This document shows positions 35,461 to 46,565 of a DNA stretch of 64,000 bases, in pieces (the stretch's first letter is position 1; every line of letters begins with the position of its first letter). Source of the stretch: Nemophila menziesii (taxonomy: Eukaryota > Streptophyta > Magnoliopsida > Boraginales > Hydrophyllaceae); assembly GCA_029959085.1 (NCBI GenBank), contig JARWIR010000005.1:6512501-6576500 (forward strand), in the 5' to 3' direction. A program made the translations under genes and the position numbers. The notes under the pieces are model-generated. The model saw nothing but the letters and a program-made list of their open reading frames with translations. It did not search any database and was not told the origin of the DNA.

Positions 35461-36009
35461 TTGCGTGAGTTTGAAATTTTCTTATGTCTATCTTCTTAAA
35501 GCTCAGTGAGAAAAGGATGGGAGATAATACCTTAGAGTTGGCTACAAATATATATAATGCATAAATTTTTAACTAAAGAACAAATGAGATAGTGACACGT
35601 ATATGCTGATTTTATGGGGCTATGCTAGGGCACATGGGGCAACATCAAGAAATGTTAAACACGCTTATAACTTGATTAGCGGGCCAATTACCATCTAGTG
35701 GTCGGTTGGTCGTTTTTTAGTAAAATGGGGATGTTTTAGGACCACCTATATGAGGTTTATATTTATAGGAGTAATTTAATAAACAATGATTTCTGACTTT
35801 TAAATCCACACTTGAAATCAGTAAAGAGTACTCATAAAACATTCCAACCAACTAGCTCAGAAGATAGGAGTATGCTCATAAGAATTTGTGTTCTAATGTT
35901 TTTATTTTTTATTTTGGACGTGGGTGGTCCAGGTCAATTTGCACGTGCTACGATTAATTTTACAGGAATATACAAGACTCGTTATACATATCTCAGGTAA
36001 ATCAGAATT

Positions 36010-36110
36010 GGGTTACCCATATTCATGAAAGAGTTTGAAATTTGTACCTCATACTTTACACCTGTTAGGGAAGAGATTTGAACTCTATACCTCTCTTTAA
36101 GTGCTGAAGG
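36010..36110 (-). repeat. Diverged SINE remnant
   Basis: GGGTTACCCATATTCATGAA, then GGGAAGAGATTTGAACTC and TTTAAGTGCTGAAGG follow, with many changes, the body and B-box region of the SINE at 33962-34138. No A-tail or duplication is visible. Confidence 0.4.
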
Positions 36111-37714
36111 ACACCCTTTATATTACCCTTTATATTTTACCCATTAATATCACATAAGACATGGAGCGCCAAAAAAAAAAAACAAAAACGTCACATAAAA
36201 CCTCCAGGTATAACACAACGTATCCATAATCTCTATTCTCTCAAAATAGATAAAAAATATATAATATCTACAAAATATTACAAAATAACAAGTATAATTG
36301 TGTGAATATGTGATAGACCATACCACCAATCAATTTTATATTTTGTTGTTTGGGTTTTATTAACCTTGGTTACCCAACAAGAAAAATAGTTTTTTATTGT
36401 ATCTGTTTTGCCCTTTAGACGATTCTTTTAAAGCATTGTAATATACTACTACAGTGTGATTATTCATGAGCACAACATTCACTATGACACGCGTGTCGTC
36501 GCAAGTGTGAAGTGTCTACCGACGAAAACCTTACGCTGATGACAGAAACCGTCACCTTTTTGTGATCCTTACTGCGAGTGGCGACGAAAAGTTTAATCGC
36601 TAGTGCAATATACTGGCGACGTTATTCGTGTCGAAGGAAAATAATATAAAAACTGAATGCATATATAGTAGTTGTTGATGTATTTACCCTTTTATCACCG
36701 GCAACGACATATGTCGTCGCTAGTAAGTGATGAGTATTTAGTTTCCAGATAGAATAACACCATTAATGGTGTTTATACTCTCAAAATTTAAAACCCTACC
36801 CCATTAATTGATCCAAAAATTTCTCCAAACCGCAACTGGTGATCCACCACATCAACTCCATCATTTATGTGTGGGTCCTACTTCTACTTCAAAAACACCA
36901 TTAAATTGTTTAAATTAAGTATATACAAAAATTCAAACTTTTCCCTAATTTGTTTAAATTAAGTACGTGTTTTACTATGTTTTGATTATGTGAATAGAAT
37001 GTGTATTATTGTGTATTTTGTAGGAGTTATAATATATATTTTTCATACAATTGCTCCTTTTTAAGTTTGTTCTTTTAATTTTTATTTTGTTATAATTATA
37101 TATTTTTCTCAATCTAGATGATGGATCCGGTCATTGAGAATAGTTTAATTAAATCAAATAATATCGTTACGAAGTAATATTTGTTAGGTTTGAGAGACTT
37201 ATTAATTTTGCAAAAAAAAACACATGGATAATGCTGGTTTCATTTTTTTTCCGTATAACCATTGTTTCAATAATCAAAAAATTATTTTAACGATGTTAGA
37301 GTGGATCTTTTTCGATATGGTATTTTGTCAACGTACGAGATTCAGACAAAATATGGTGAAAAAGAAAAAATTCCCGTGAATAACCCAATCGTAGATGATG
37401 AAATGTTGAATGTGTATAATGATTTGAGACCCACTTTGATGCTGGGTGTCACTCTTGTGACACCAAGATGAGTGATGAGAATCTTACTGGTCGGAGTCAT
37501 GAGAATCTTATCAGAAGACGTCTACATGTTACAATCTCAGGACCTCATTAACCAACAAATTCCAAACTATGTATGCAAAGTAAAGAAAAATTTATGGACT
37601 CAAATAAACATCATTTGCGTGATACAACGAGTCTCGTACATATCTCATATCGTTGAGTTTTATAAACTCACACAACGATACCTCCCTATTTATTTTGAAA
37701 AATGTAAAATTTAA
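36111..37714. other. Intergenic DNA with GTCGTCGC-type inverted motifs
   Basis: No gene. From 36480 to 36740 there are repeated short motifs GTCGTCGC, GGCGACG and the perfect palindrome ACGACATATGTCGT (about 36706). Such subterminal motifs occur in CACTA-type transposons, but no CACTA end or 3-bp duplication was found. Confidence 0.4.
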
Positions 37715-38580
37715 TATTTATCTGTTGGTCTATGTCGATGATATTATCTTAAAAAGTAGCATGACAAGTCAGATCGAACACATACTCCCTCCGTCCCAAA
37801 AATAATGTCCAGTAAGTTTTTAACACAAATTAAGAAACCTAATAATTGTATACATCATTACAAATTTACCCCTTACAAAGTGTTTCGATACTTTTAATAT
37901 GAATTGGAAATATAAATTTTAATATTTTAATAAGGGTAATAATAGAAAAAATTAGAATAAAGTGTCTTGATATGCTACGTGGACAATATTTTTGGGACAC
38001 CATATTTAGTAAGTTGGACATTATTTTTTTGGGACAGAGGGAGTAATAGACAAGCTTGCTCATCGTCTTTCCCTCAAAGACCTTAACCAACTTGACTATT
38101 TTCTCGGAGTTGATATGACATATGCAAGGAACAAATCTAATATGCTTGAAGCTAAAAAAGTTCACTCTCCTTTTTTACATCAACATTTCCTGTTCTTAAT
38201 GATAGAAGTGTACCTACTGATGCTACTCAATATAGACAAATTGTAGGAGTCCTATAGTACCTTGCTCTCGTACGACCAGGTGTCGCTTTTTAAGCCAACA
38301 AACTATCACAATTCATGCACATGCCTTCATACACTCATTGGAATGTAGTTAAGCGTGTTCTATGTTACCTCAAACAAACTGCATCTTATGGCCTATTTAT
38401 TCAAAAACATGCCAGTGCCACTCTTTATGGATTTTCTAATGCTGATTAGGCAGGTGACTTAGACGATAGACACTCAAATTCAGAATATGTCATCTTTTTT
38501 TGCTCATGCCCTATTAGTTGGTCTATGATTATATTGCTTATAATAAAAAATAAAAATCTCTGGTTCCACAATACAAGAAG
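37715..38580 (+). pseudogene. Ty1/copia RT-RNase H fragment split by a Stowaway
   Basis: Plus-strand relic. LLVYVDDIIL (RT catalytic motif YVDD) and SQIEH precede the MITE at 37795-38043; IDKLAHRLSLKDLNQLDYF and LGVDM follow it in one frame once the insertion and one TA are ignored. Downstream pieces correspond to the region before RNase H, and at 38430-38520 FSNAD and HSNSEYVIFF are degenerate RNase H motifs. Stops and frameshifts are frequent, and no LTR was seen. Confidence 0.8.
37795..38043. mobile_element. Stowaway MITE, 249 bp
   Basis: Ends CTCCCTCCGTCCCAAAAA and TTTTTTGGGACAGAGGGAG, flanked by TA at 37793-37794 and 38044-38045. TIR and TA duplication are diagnostic of the Stowaway/Tc1-mariner group. 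It interrupts the copia fragment. Confidence 0.95.
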
Positions 38581-39220
38581 CGGAAAGAGACGTTAAATCA
38601 AGGATGATTTAGGCCAAAAATTTCTAACCTCTTTCTCTCTCTATAATGTTCAATTGACGTATTAAGATTCTTTTTTTTTTGGTTGGGTGAACGATTTCAT
38701 TAGAATATGGGAAAAGAAACTGTACACTGTACACAAAACTCTCTAACTAGGCTTAAAAGTTTAAGGTAGTATCTAACTATTCGCTAGTCTAAATTTCAAT
38801 GCATTAAAAAGAAATAACTATAATCATCCATGAAGGTATGATTAGGATACAAAGCGAACAACATAGAAATTGTGCACAGTTTGATCTCCTTAAGAACTCT
38901 TTCTTTTGTGGGAGATTTACCTCTCATAGCAATATTGTTCCCTATTCGCCAAGTATGATAAATATTAGTAGTAAAAACGACTCACCATGGTTTTATCCTC
39001 CAATTTGCTCGGATTATAAGTTTCTTAAGATATTTTATGATGCTCAAGATCGTATTAATTTTTTTCTCACACTTAAAACATATGTTAAACAACCTCTCAT
39101 CTCTACCACCATCACCCTCGTTATTAGCAACTGTTTCTCTCAAAGACTCTCACCCGGCCAAAAGACTTTCCAATTTTGTCTCGAAAAATCTTCCCTTCTC
39201 GATCTCTACTACATCAATGT
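38581..39220. other. Unassigned DNA between copia fragment and MITEs
   Basis: A 150-codon plus-strand frame starts at 38838 but runs on into the MITE at 39223 and shows no known domain. The T8 run near 38671 followed by GGTTGGGTGAACGATTTCATT may be the 3' end of a minus-strand non-LTR fragment. No firm call. Confidence 0.4.
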
Positions 39221-39222
39221 TA

Positions 39223-39729
39223 CTCACTCCGTCCATCAATGTTTGTCACAATTTTTAAAAATAGATGTCCACAAAAGGTTGTCCATTTAAGATACTAAGG
39301 AATTTTTTTACATTTCTACCAATTTGATCCCTCTTTAACATTCAAAAGGTTATCCTTATTAAATTCATTTAGTTAGTTGGTTGAGAGTAGTTTAGTACTT
39401 CCTCTGTCCACTTATGTTTGTCCTACTTTTTTTGGCACAAATCTTAAAAAATACATTAATTACCTACTCTCTTTACTATATTATCCTTATTCATCAAGTA
39501 TAATGTCATTTATTGCACCATTGGTTTTAACTAAGCAGTTAGGGGTGATATTGGAAAAATTGGGGGAAAAAGTCTTGATAATGTAAAAGGACAAATATTG
39601 TTGGACACCTCTTTTTAGAAAGAAGGACAAACATAAGTGGACAGAGGGAGTAAAAATAGAATGAATTAATTGTTTTTCTTAATTTGTGTGAAAAAAAAAA
39701 GTATGACAAACATTAATGGACGGAGGAAG
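39223..39729. mobile_element. Outer Stowaway MITE (interrupted)
   Basis: Ends CTCACTCCGTCCATCAATG and CATTAATGGACGGAGGAAG with TA on both sides (39221-39222 and 39730-39731). It is interrupted by a second Stowaway at 39398-39650. Confidence 0.9.
39398..39650. mobile_element. Inner Stowaway MITE, 253 bp
   Basis: Ends CTTCCTCTGTCCACTTATG and CATAAGTGGACAGAGGGAG, flanked by TA at 39396-39397 and 39651-39652. It lies inside the older Stowaway. Confidence 0.93.
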
Positions 39730-39885
39730 TACATTCGTTGTTGATGTTCAGTTGAAAATATAAAAAAGAAAAAAACTAATTAGCTATCCATGAACCATGA
39801 TGTAGGTCTCTCCTATTATTTCGGAAATGCTAGCCCTTCATTTTGGACTAAAGTGGGCGATAAACAAAGGGTATAAAGAATTGTG

Positions 39886-40122
39886 TGATAAGATGAAGTC
39901 CACAACAAGAATAGAGACTGCATCTTAGAGGATAAAAACCACATCAACTTGTGCAACAAGTTGATAACAAAATTGGTTATCAAATATATGCAAAGTGTGT
40001 ATAATACACACGTATCTTATGTGATTTGTAATCTATATAAACTCAATTACATTTATGTAAAACACACACAGAAATAAATACAATTACATCTTCTTCTCTT
40101 CTTCCTCTTTCATATTTCAATA
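39886..40122 (+). repeat. 5' LTR of the copia element
   Basis: 237 bp, TGATAAG...TTTCAATA. A TATATAAAC sequence near 40033 is the likely promoter. Confidence 0.95.
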
Positions 40123-40226
40123 TGGTATCTAGAGCCACAAGAGATTCACACTTTTTTCGCCATTGTTAAGGCGTCTAAAGCTCAAAAATCTCTGCTCCGA
40201 TCCAACCTTCCGCTAAAATCACTTCA

Positions 40227-43200
40227 ATGGCGTCTTCTTCTACCTCCTCGCCTCACATAACAGCTGCTATTCCGGCTGGTTTACTCCTTCTTCGTCAAAA
40301 TTGGGCATCCTTAGTTCAGATTAAACTTGATGCTACGAATTATGTTATTTGGCGAGCTCAACTTGAAGCTGTGCTAGAAGCACATGGCTATCTTCAACAT
40401 GTTACTGGTGCGATTCCTACTCCATCATCATCTTCTTCTTCTTATTCGAACTGGATCATTGAGGATCATCAATTAAAAGTTTCGCTATTATCATCTATGA
40501 TTCCCTCTGTTTTTTCTCAAGTTGTTCGAATGTCAAGTGCTGCTGAGGTATGGAATAAACTTGAAGAAATTTTTATTAATCATTGTAGAACTCATGTTCA
40601 TCAATTAAAGATGAAACTCTGCAATATTCAAAAGGGAGATCGAACTATGACTGATTATTTAGCTGAGATTCAAGCCATTTGTGATGGTCTTGCTACAGCT
40701 GATTCAGAATTACAGTTAGAAGATATTATCATGTACACATTGAAAGGTCTTCCTTCGGATTATAATCAGTTTAAATCAAGCATTCGTATCACTAATGCTC
40801 AAACTTCGACCTTAAGCTTCCATTCTTTAGGAAGTCTTCTTGTTTCTGAAGAACTTCATATGAAAATGGCGGATTCAGCTATTAACAGCGCTTTGAGCCA
40901 TACAACTCTTTTTAGACCGGCCTCATTTAACTCACATTCAAGTAATCGTGGTCGTGGTTCAGGTAATCGTGGTTCAGGTAATCGCGGTCGAGGTTTCAAC
41001 AATCAAGGCAGGGGTCGAAACAACTCATCGTCTATTTTAGGAGCTGCTCCTTCTCAATTTGTTAATGGTTCTGCTCCTAATTGTCAAATTTGTGTCAAAT
41101 ATGGACACTCTGCACTTGATTGTTGGTATAGGACAGATTTTACTAATTATCCTTCACCTCGCAATCAAAACCGTGTTGCAATGGCTGCTCATACAACTCC
41201 AACTGACTCATATGACCCTGAGCTATGGTACCTTGATTCAGGAGCAAATAGTCATGTTACTAGTGACATGAATTTGCTTCACTCTTCTCAACCTTACACT
41301 GGGAATAATGCGGTATCTGTGGGTAATGGTCAGGCACTAGACATTGCTAATATTGGTACAAGTAAGCTTTCTACATCTACTCACACTTTTCACCTTAATT
41401 CAGTCCTTCATGTTCCTCATATTTCTTCTAATTTGCTTTCTATTTCGCGTTTTACCTTGGACAATAATTGCCTTATTACTTTCTCTTCCAATTCTGTGTC
41501 TATATATGATGTTCACTCTCATAAACTCCTTTTTCAGGGCCCTTGTAAGGATGGGCTATATCCTCTTCCTTTTCAGTCAACTAGTTCATTTTCCAGTCCT
41601 TCTTCAACTGTCTCTCCTGTGAAGTGTCTCTCCTCTACTGTCAAATCTTCATCAGCTTTGCTTTGGCACCTTAGATTAGGTCACCCTTCACAACATGCTT
41701 CGCAACCTCTCTCTCACACTCTTAATACTAAGCTCGATTATTCAGGCATTTCATGTAATTCTTGTGCTATTTCTAAAGCTCACAAACTTCCTTTTAATTT
41801 GTCTGTAACTCGTGCTTGTAAACCTTTTGAATTAATACATAGTGATGTGTGGGGGCCTTCACCTATTTCTTCTTTCTCTTCTTTCAAATACTATGTCTTG
41901 TTCATTGATGATTATAGTAGATTCGTTTGGGTATATCCTCTCAAACAAAAGAGTGATGTCCTTAGTATTTTTCAAGCATTTTATCAGTTTGTTCTTACTC
42001 AGTTCAACTCTAAAATACAATGCTTAAGATCAGATAATGGTGGAGAGTATGTTAGTCATAATTTTACCTTGTTTACTCAATCCTGTGGTATGTTACATCA
42101 AACCTCTTGTCCACATACTCCTGAGCAAAATGGGGTTTCTGAACGCAAACATAGACATTTAATTGAAACCACTTTATCCCTCTTAACACATAGCCATTTA
42201 CCTAATATATTTTGGCTTGAAGCTTTAGCTACTGCTACTTATCTCATTAACCTTATGCCTACTCCTCTTCTATCTAATATAAGTCCTTTTGAAACTCTTT
42301 ATAACTCACCACCAACTTATTCCCACCTTAAAGTGTTTGGCTGTGCCTGTTATCCATGGCTTAAACCTTATCAACCACACAAATTATCTCCTAAGTCTGA
42401 ATGTTGTATCTTCCTTGGTTATTGTTCTACATCTAAAGGATATAAATGTTATTCATCTACTACAAAACGCATTTATATCTCTAGACATGTTTTATTTCTT
42501 GAGTCTATGTTTCCATTTCAAGCTTCTACTTCTTCTTCTCCACCTCTACCTCCAAATACTTCAGAAACTGAGTACACTAACTATGTGGATTTATTTCATA
42601 CACCTATAAATCCCTCAGCTCTAGTTGACTCCTCTAATATAATTGATTCTTCTCAATCTTCTACTTCTTCAAATCCACATACTACTACCTCAAATCAAAC
42701 TTCTCAATCTTCTTCAGTTTCTCACCATCATATGATCACTAGAGCCAAAACAGGTTCTCTCAAACCATCTTATAAGTGTCAAAATCTTATTCTTACCCCT
42801 TCTCTTATTGAACCTGTGTCTTTTAAAGAAGCTTCCAAGTACCAATGTTGGAATGATGCTATGAACTCTGAATTTCAAGCATTACAAAGTCAAAATACCT
42901 GGACACTAGTGCCTCCCCCACATGGTCGAAATCCCATCACTTGTAAGTGGATATATAAAATTAAACGCCACGCAAATGGTGAGATTGCTAGATATAAAGC
43001 TCGTCTTGTAGCTCGGGGTTTCCTTCAAGAATACGGTTTGGATTACACTGAAACTTTTAGTCCAGTTGTTAAACATCAAACATTGAGAGTTATTTTTGCT
43101 CTAGCAACTTCATATAATTGGGATATTAGGCAATTAGATGTATCTAATGCGTTTTTGCATGGTGCACTCGAAGAGGAGGTATATATGGTTCAACCTACTG

Positions 43201-44390
43201 GATTTGTTGATCCATCCTATCCTAATTTTGTGTGTAAATTAAACCGTTCATTATATGGCTTAAAACAAGCCCCAAGGGCTTGGTATCAACTGTTACACTC
43301 TTTCTTGTTATCTCAAGGATTTATTGTTAGTAAAGCTGATTCTTCAATGTTTGTTAAAGGCTCTACTAATACACTTACAGTTGTGTTGGTTTATGTTGAT
43401 GATATCTTAGTTACAGGGGCAAATAATTCGGTTATCTCAGAAATAATAGATGCTCTTAAAAAGCGTTTTTTGATGACTGATTTAGGTGTTTTGGCTTACT
43501 TCCTTGGACTGGAGATTACTCGTACATCTGATACACTAATTGTATCACAAGAACACTATGCGAATTCATTAATAAAACGGGCTGGGTTAGCTGATTGCAA
43601 AGCTTCTTCAACTCCAACACCTTCTAAATATGGTGTTAAGACTGATTTTGATTCTAAGCCATTTGAAGATCCTTTTCTCTTTCGTAGTTTAACAGGTGGT
43701 TTACAATATCTCACGATTTCTCGCCCAGATATAGCTTATGCTGTTAATACAATTTGTCAATCAATGCATAATCCAACTAATTACGATTTTGCATCTTTGA
43801 AGAAATTGCTCTGATATGTTAAAGGTACACTAAACTTTGGGTTGACTTTCCGAGCTTCACAACCTATTCTTCAAGCATATTCTGACTCAGATTGGGCTAG
43901 TAACATTGTTGATAGGCGATCTACTACTGGATATTGTATTTTTCTTGGTTCAAATCTGATATCATGGGGGTCTAAACGACAAACCACGGTGTCTCGTTCT
44001 TCAACTGAGGCTGAATACAGAGCTATGGCTCATGTTTCAGCTGAGCTAAAGTGGTTCTCCTTTTTATTTCGAAGCTTACACATTCAGCTACCTGCTCCCT
44101 CTCTTGCCTGTGATAATATCTCAGCAATTATGCTCGCTACTAATTCTGTGTTTCATACGAGAACTCGCCACATTGATGTGGATTTTCACTTTGTTCGTGA
44201 GCAAGTTCAAGCTAAAGAACTAAGACTCCATCATGTATCATCTGCTCAACAAATTGCAGATATCTTCACTAAGAGTCTTGGTCCTTCTTTGTTTCTTTCT
44301 CTTCGTGACAAGCTTCCTATACTCCGTATACTTAGCTTGAGGGGGGATGATAAGATGAAGTCCACAACAAGAATAGAGACTGCATCTTAG
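40227..44390 (+). pseudogene. Copia gag-pol polyprotein with one premature stop
   Basis: A single frame open for 1195 codons, then a TGA at 43812-43814, then the same frame open again to 44390. Domains in order: gag (to about residue 280) with a glycine/arginine/asparagine-rich stretch; zinc knuckle CQICVKYGHSALDC (about 286); protease DSGA (about 336); GAG-pre-integrase WHLRLGH (about 479); integrase with HSDVWGP, DDYSRF, RSDNGGEY and PEQNGVSERK; RT from about 880 with YVDD near 1057; RNase H after the stop with SDSDWA, SSTEAEYRAMA and ADIFTKSLG. The stop stands where copia proteins usually have Arg before YVKGT, consistent with a CGA to TGA methyl-CpG change. All catalytic motifs are present, so it is disabled mainly by this one codon. 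Confidence 0.93.
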
Positions 44391-44585
44391 AGGATAAAAA
44401 CCACATCAACTTGTGCACAAGTTGATAACAGAATTGGTTATCAAATATATGCAAAGTGTGTGTATAATACACACGTATCTTATGTGATTTGTAATCTATA
44501 TAAACTCAATTACATTCATGTAAAACACACACAGAAATATATACAATTACATCTTCTTCTCTTCTTCCTCTTTCATATTTCAATA
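44348..44585 (+). repeat. 3' LTR of the copia element
   Basis: 238 bp, nearly identical to the 5' LTR. The end of the polyprotein frame (to 44390) overlaps its first 43 bases. Confidence 0.95.
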
Positions 44586-44590
44586 TTGTG

Positions 44591-44940
44591 TATTGAAACG
44601 GATTCGGAGGAACTCCACGCGCTAGTGAAGGGCGGTGGGAGTTCATGGTTTTATCGTGACTCGAGAGAACTCCACGCGCTAGTGAAGGGCGGTGGGAGTT
44701 CAGGTAGTCACTACGTTTCGATTGCACGAGAATGCTGGGAAATGCTACGCAAATTTCCGAGTTTTGAACTTACTCACATATTTCGTGAAGCGAACTTTTG
44801 TGCGGATAAATTAGCAAAAGAGGGTGCAGCCATGGGTGCACAACCGGAAGAATTTGATGATCCTCCAGAGTATTTATGAAATTTTATTACGAGAGATTGT
44901 AGTGAGTATGCAACTGCTAGAGTTGTGTTAGAGTCCTAAT
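44591..44940 (+). pseudogene. LINE-4 RNase H domain, C-terminal part
   Basis: Frame IETDSEELHALVKGG..., with an internal duplication of ELHALVKGGGSS, then YVSIARECWEMLRKFPSFEL, HIFREANFCADKLAKEG and DDPPEYL before a stop at 44877. The domain normally removes RNA from the RNA-DNA hybrid. The start lies left of the copia element. Confidence 0.8.
44610..44701 (+). repeat. Duplicated 35-nt stem-loops in LINE-4
   Basis: Two identical 35-nt units at 44610-44644 and 44667-44701, 57 nt apart (19 codons). Each has left arm GAACTCCAC, a 16-nt loop with CGCTAGTGAAGGGCG, and right arm GTG, one bulged G, GAGTTC. The 22-nt spacer is unlike the spacer in LINE-2. Confidence 0.75.
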
Positions 44941-45007
44941 AAGAACGTTTGTTCTTCCTGCTTTTATCTTGTATTAACGATTTTTAAGTCTCTCATATAT
45001 GAAAAAA

Positions 45008-46047
45008 AGAACTACTTTTACAATAACTAAATGATATCTAATTCAAAAGTACTTGATAAATTTGCAACATTTAGTTGGTTCTCGATACATTTCACATCAA
45101 CTCAGTTTTTCCAACTAAACTTCTAATTACCTACTAAACCAAATTAACATCTAATTATATTTTTTCTTAAAGGTTAGTTATCAACCAATAGTGTGACATG
45201 AGAATAAATGTTTTAACAAAAGTTTACATTTAGTTTGTCCTTACTCGTTTAATTATAACATATAATCATATGTTTTGATAATCAATTCCATTATTAAGTT
45301 CAGTGGATCTTACAATTTGCCCTCCCTGTTTTATATTTGTTTTTGGTGGTTGCCTAATCTTTAAGGGTATCTACCCATGTGAGTTGTGACAAAGAAGTTT
45401 TCTTCTTTCTCTATCTTATCTCCTAGCCGCATACTTAAATTATATGGTTGCAAGAAGTTAAATTAATCGGAGCCACTTTTCACACGAAGTTGAGTGTTCA
45501 GTTAATAAGAATTTTTTTATGCATCCGGTAATCGTTACTGATTGGTGTGACTATAGAAAATAATGAGTCCAACAGTCTCTACATGATAGTTTTTTGCTAT
45601 AATTGAAGATGAACTTCTACTTATATATTCCAACAGATTCCTGTTAGAGGGAGTCTAATTTATAAAATTTTCTCAAATATATATGGCTAGTTTTTATAAC
45701 TTTAAATTCTTTTTTCTTCAATTGTTTTTTTAGCAATTTTTTTTTTTTAAATTTACCATCTTTGTTTTTGTTTTAAATTATCTTTCATTTCAATTGATTA
45801 TTTTTATATAATTTCTTTTTCTTTTATAGAAATTTAAGATTATTTTGAATAGACTCAAATATAATTTTGAATAGATTTATATATAAACCATCAAAAAAAA
45901 TATTTGTATTAATAATATTTTAGGATTATAATTTTTTAAACTATTTGAAAATTATAATTCAATTATTAATATAAATTTTTATTTTAATCATTTTATAAAT
46001 TCTTCAAAACATACGTATATCAATTTTGAACCTTTAAGGTGACCCCA
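45008..46047. other. Gene-free AT-rich DNA
   Basis: No frame, repeat border or known motif was recognised; 45680-46010 is extremely AT-rich. Confidence 0.6.
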
Positions 46048-46055
46048 CTCTTAAG

Positions 46056-46559
46056 TAGGGATGTCAATGAGCCAGGTTAACCTATCCTCGCATTCCGTCC
46101 CACAATAAAACATAGGCCCCACGCCCTGCCCCCGCGTTGTTATTTTCCCTAACCCGCCCCACTTTTCAATTTCTCGCGGGATGTGGGTTCTACCCGCGAG
46201 TTTTAATTTGATCGTTCAATTTCTTTTTATTACTATATTTTTTATTTATTTTTACACTCTCAAATATTCCGCTCTTTAGATTTCGCTTTTGTATTTTGAT
46301 GTTTAGACAAATTCTCTCCTTGGAATTGCACTTTGATTTGAATAATTATTTAAATTAAAGTATATATTATATATCATGATTAAAATATATATTATGTATT
46401 ATGATTAAAATATATTAATTATATTTATATACATGTCGGGCGGGTTTTGAAAATACATCCCCACACCCAGCCCCAAACCCCATTTAGTACCTTAAAACCC
46501 GCCCCGTTTAAAGTGAGGTGGGCCGGTACCTGCAAACCCGCACCCCATTGACATCACTA
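46056..46559. mobile_element. hAT-type MITE, 504 bp
   Basis: Ends TAGGGATGTCAATG and CATTGACATCACTA, flanked by CTCTTAAG (46048-46055) and CTCTTAAA (46560-46567), an 8-bp duplication with one difference. Inner halves are rich in CCCGCCCC and GGGCGGG. Confidence 0.88.
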
Positions 46560-46565
46560 CTCTTA

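Larger units (their letters stand above)
39886..44585 (+). mobile_element. Nearly intact Ty1/copia retrotransposon, 4.7 kb
   Basis: LTRs 39886-40122 (237 bp) and 44348-44585 (238 bp) differ at only about five or six sites, so insertion is recent. Both begin TGATAAGATG and end TTTCAATA (TA rather than the usual CA). A 5-bp duplication TTGTG lies at 39881-39885 and 44586-44590. The primer-binding site TGGTATCTAGAGCC at 40123 fits initiator Met-tRNA, with one extra base. The polypurine tract TTGAGGGGGGA directly precedes the 3' LTR. One polyprotein frame fills the inside apart from one stop. Confidence 0.97.
39790..45007 (+). mobile_element. LINE-4: 5'-truncated LINE tail with copia insertion
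   Basis: Only the RNase H domain and 3' end of a LINE remain, in 39790-39885 and 44591-45007. The left part reads SEMLALHFGLKWAINKGYKE and LC; the right part continues IETDSEELHALVKGG and ends HIFREANFCADKLAKEG. The frame joins exactly when the copia element and one TTGTG are ignored. The tail ends ATATATGAAAAAAAG near 45007. It is the same LINE family as 47787-56733 and carries the same duplicated 35-nt stem-loop. Confidence 0.88.

Noticed and set aside
38838..39290. 150-codon frame as a possible gene
   Set aside because: No domain, no intron logic, and it runs into a Stowaway MITE.
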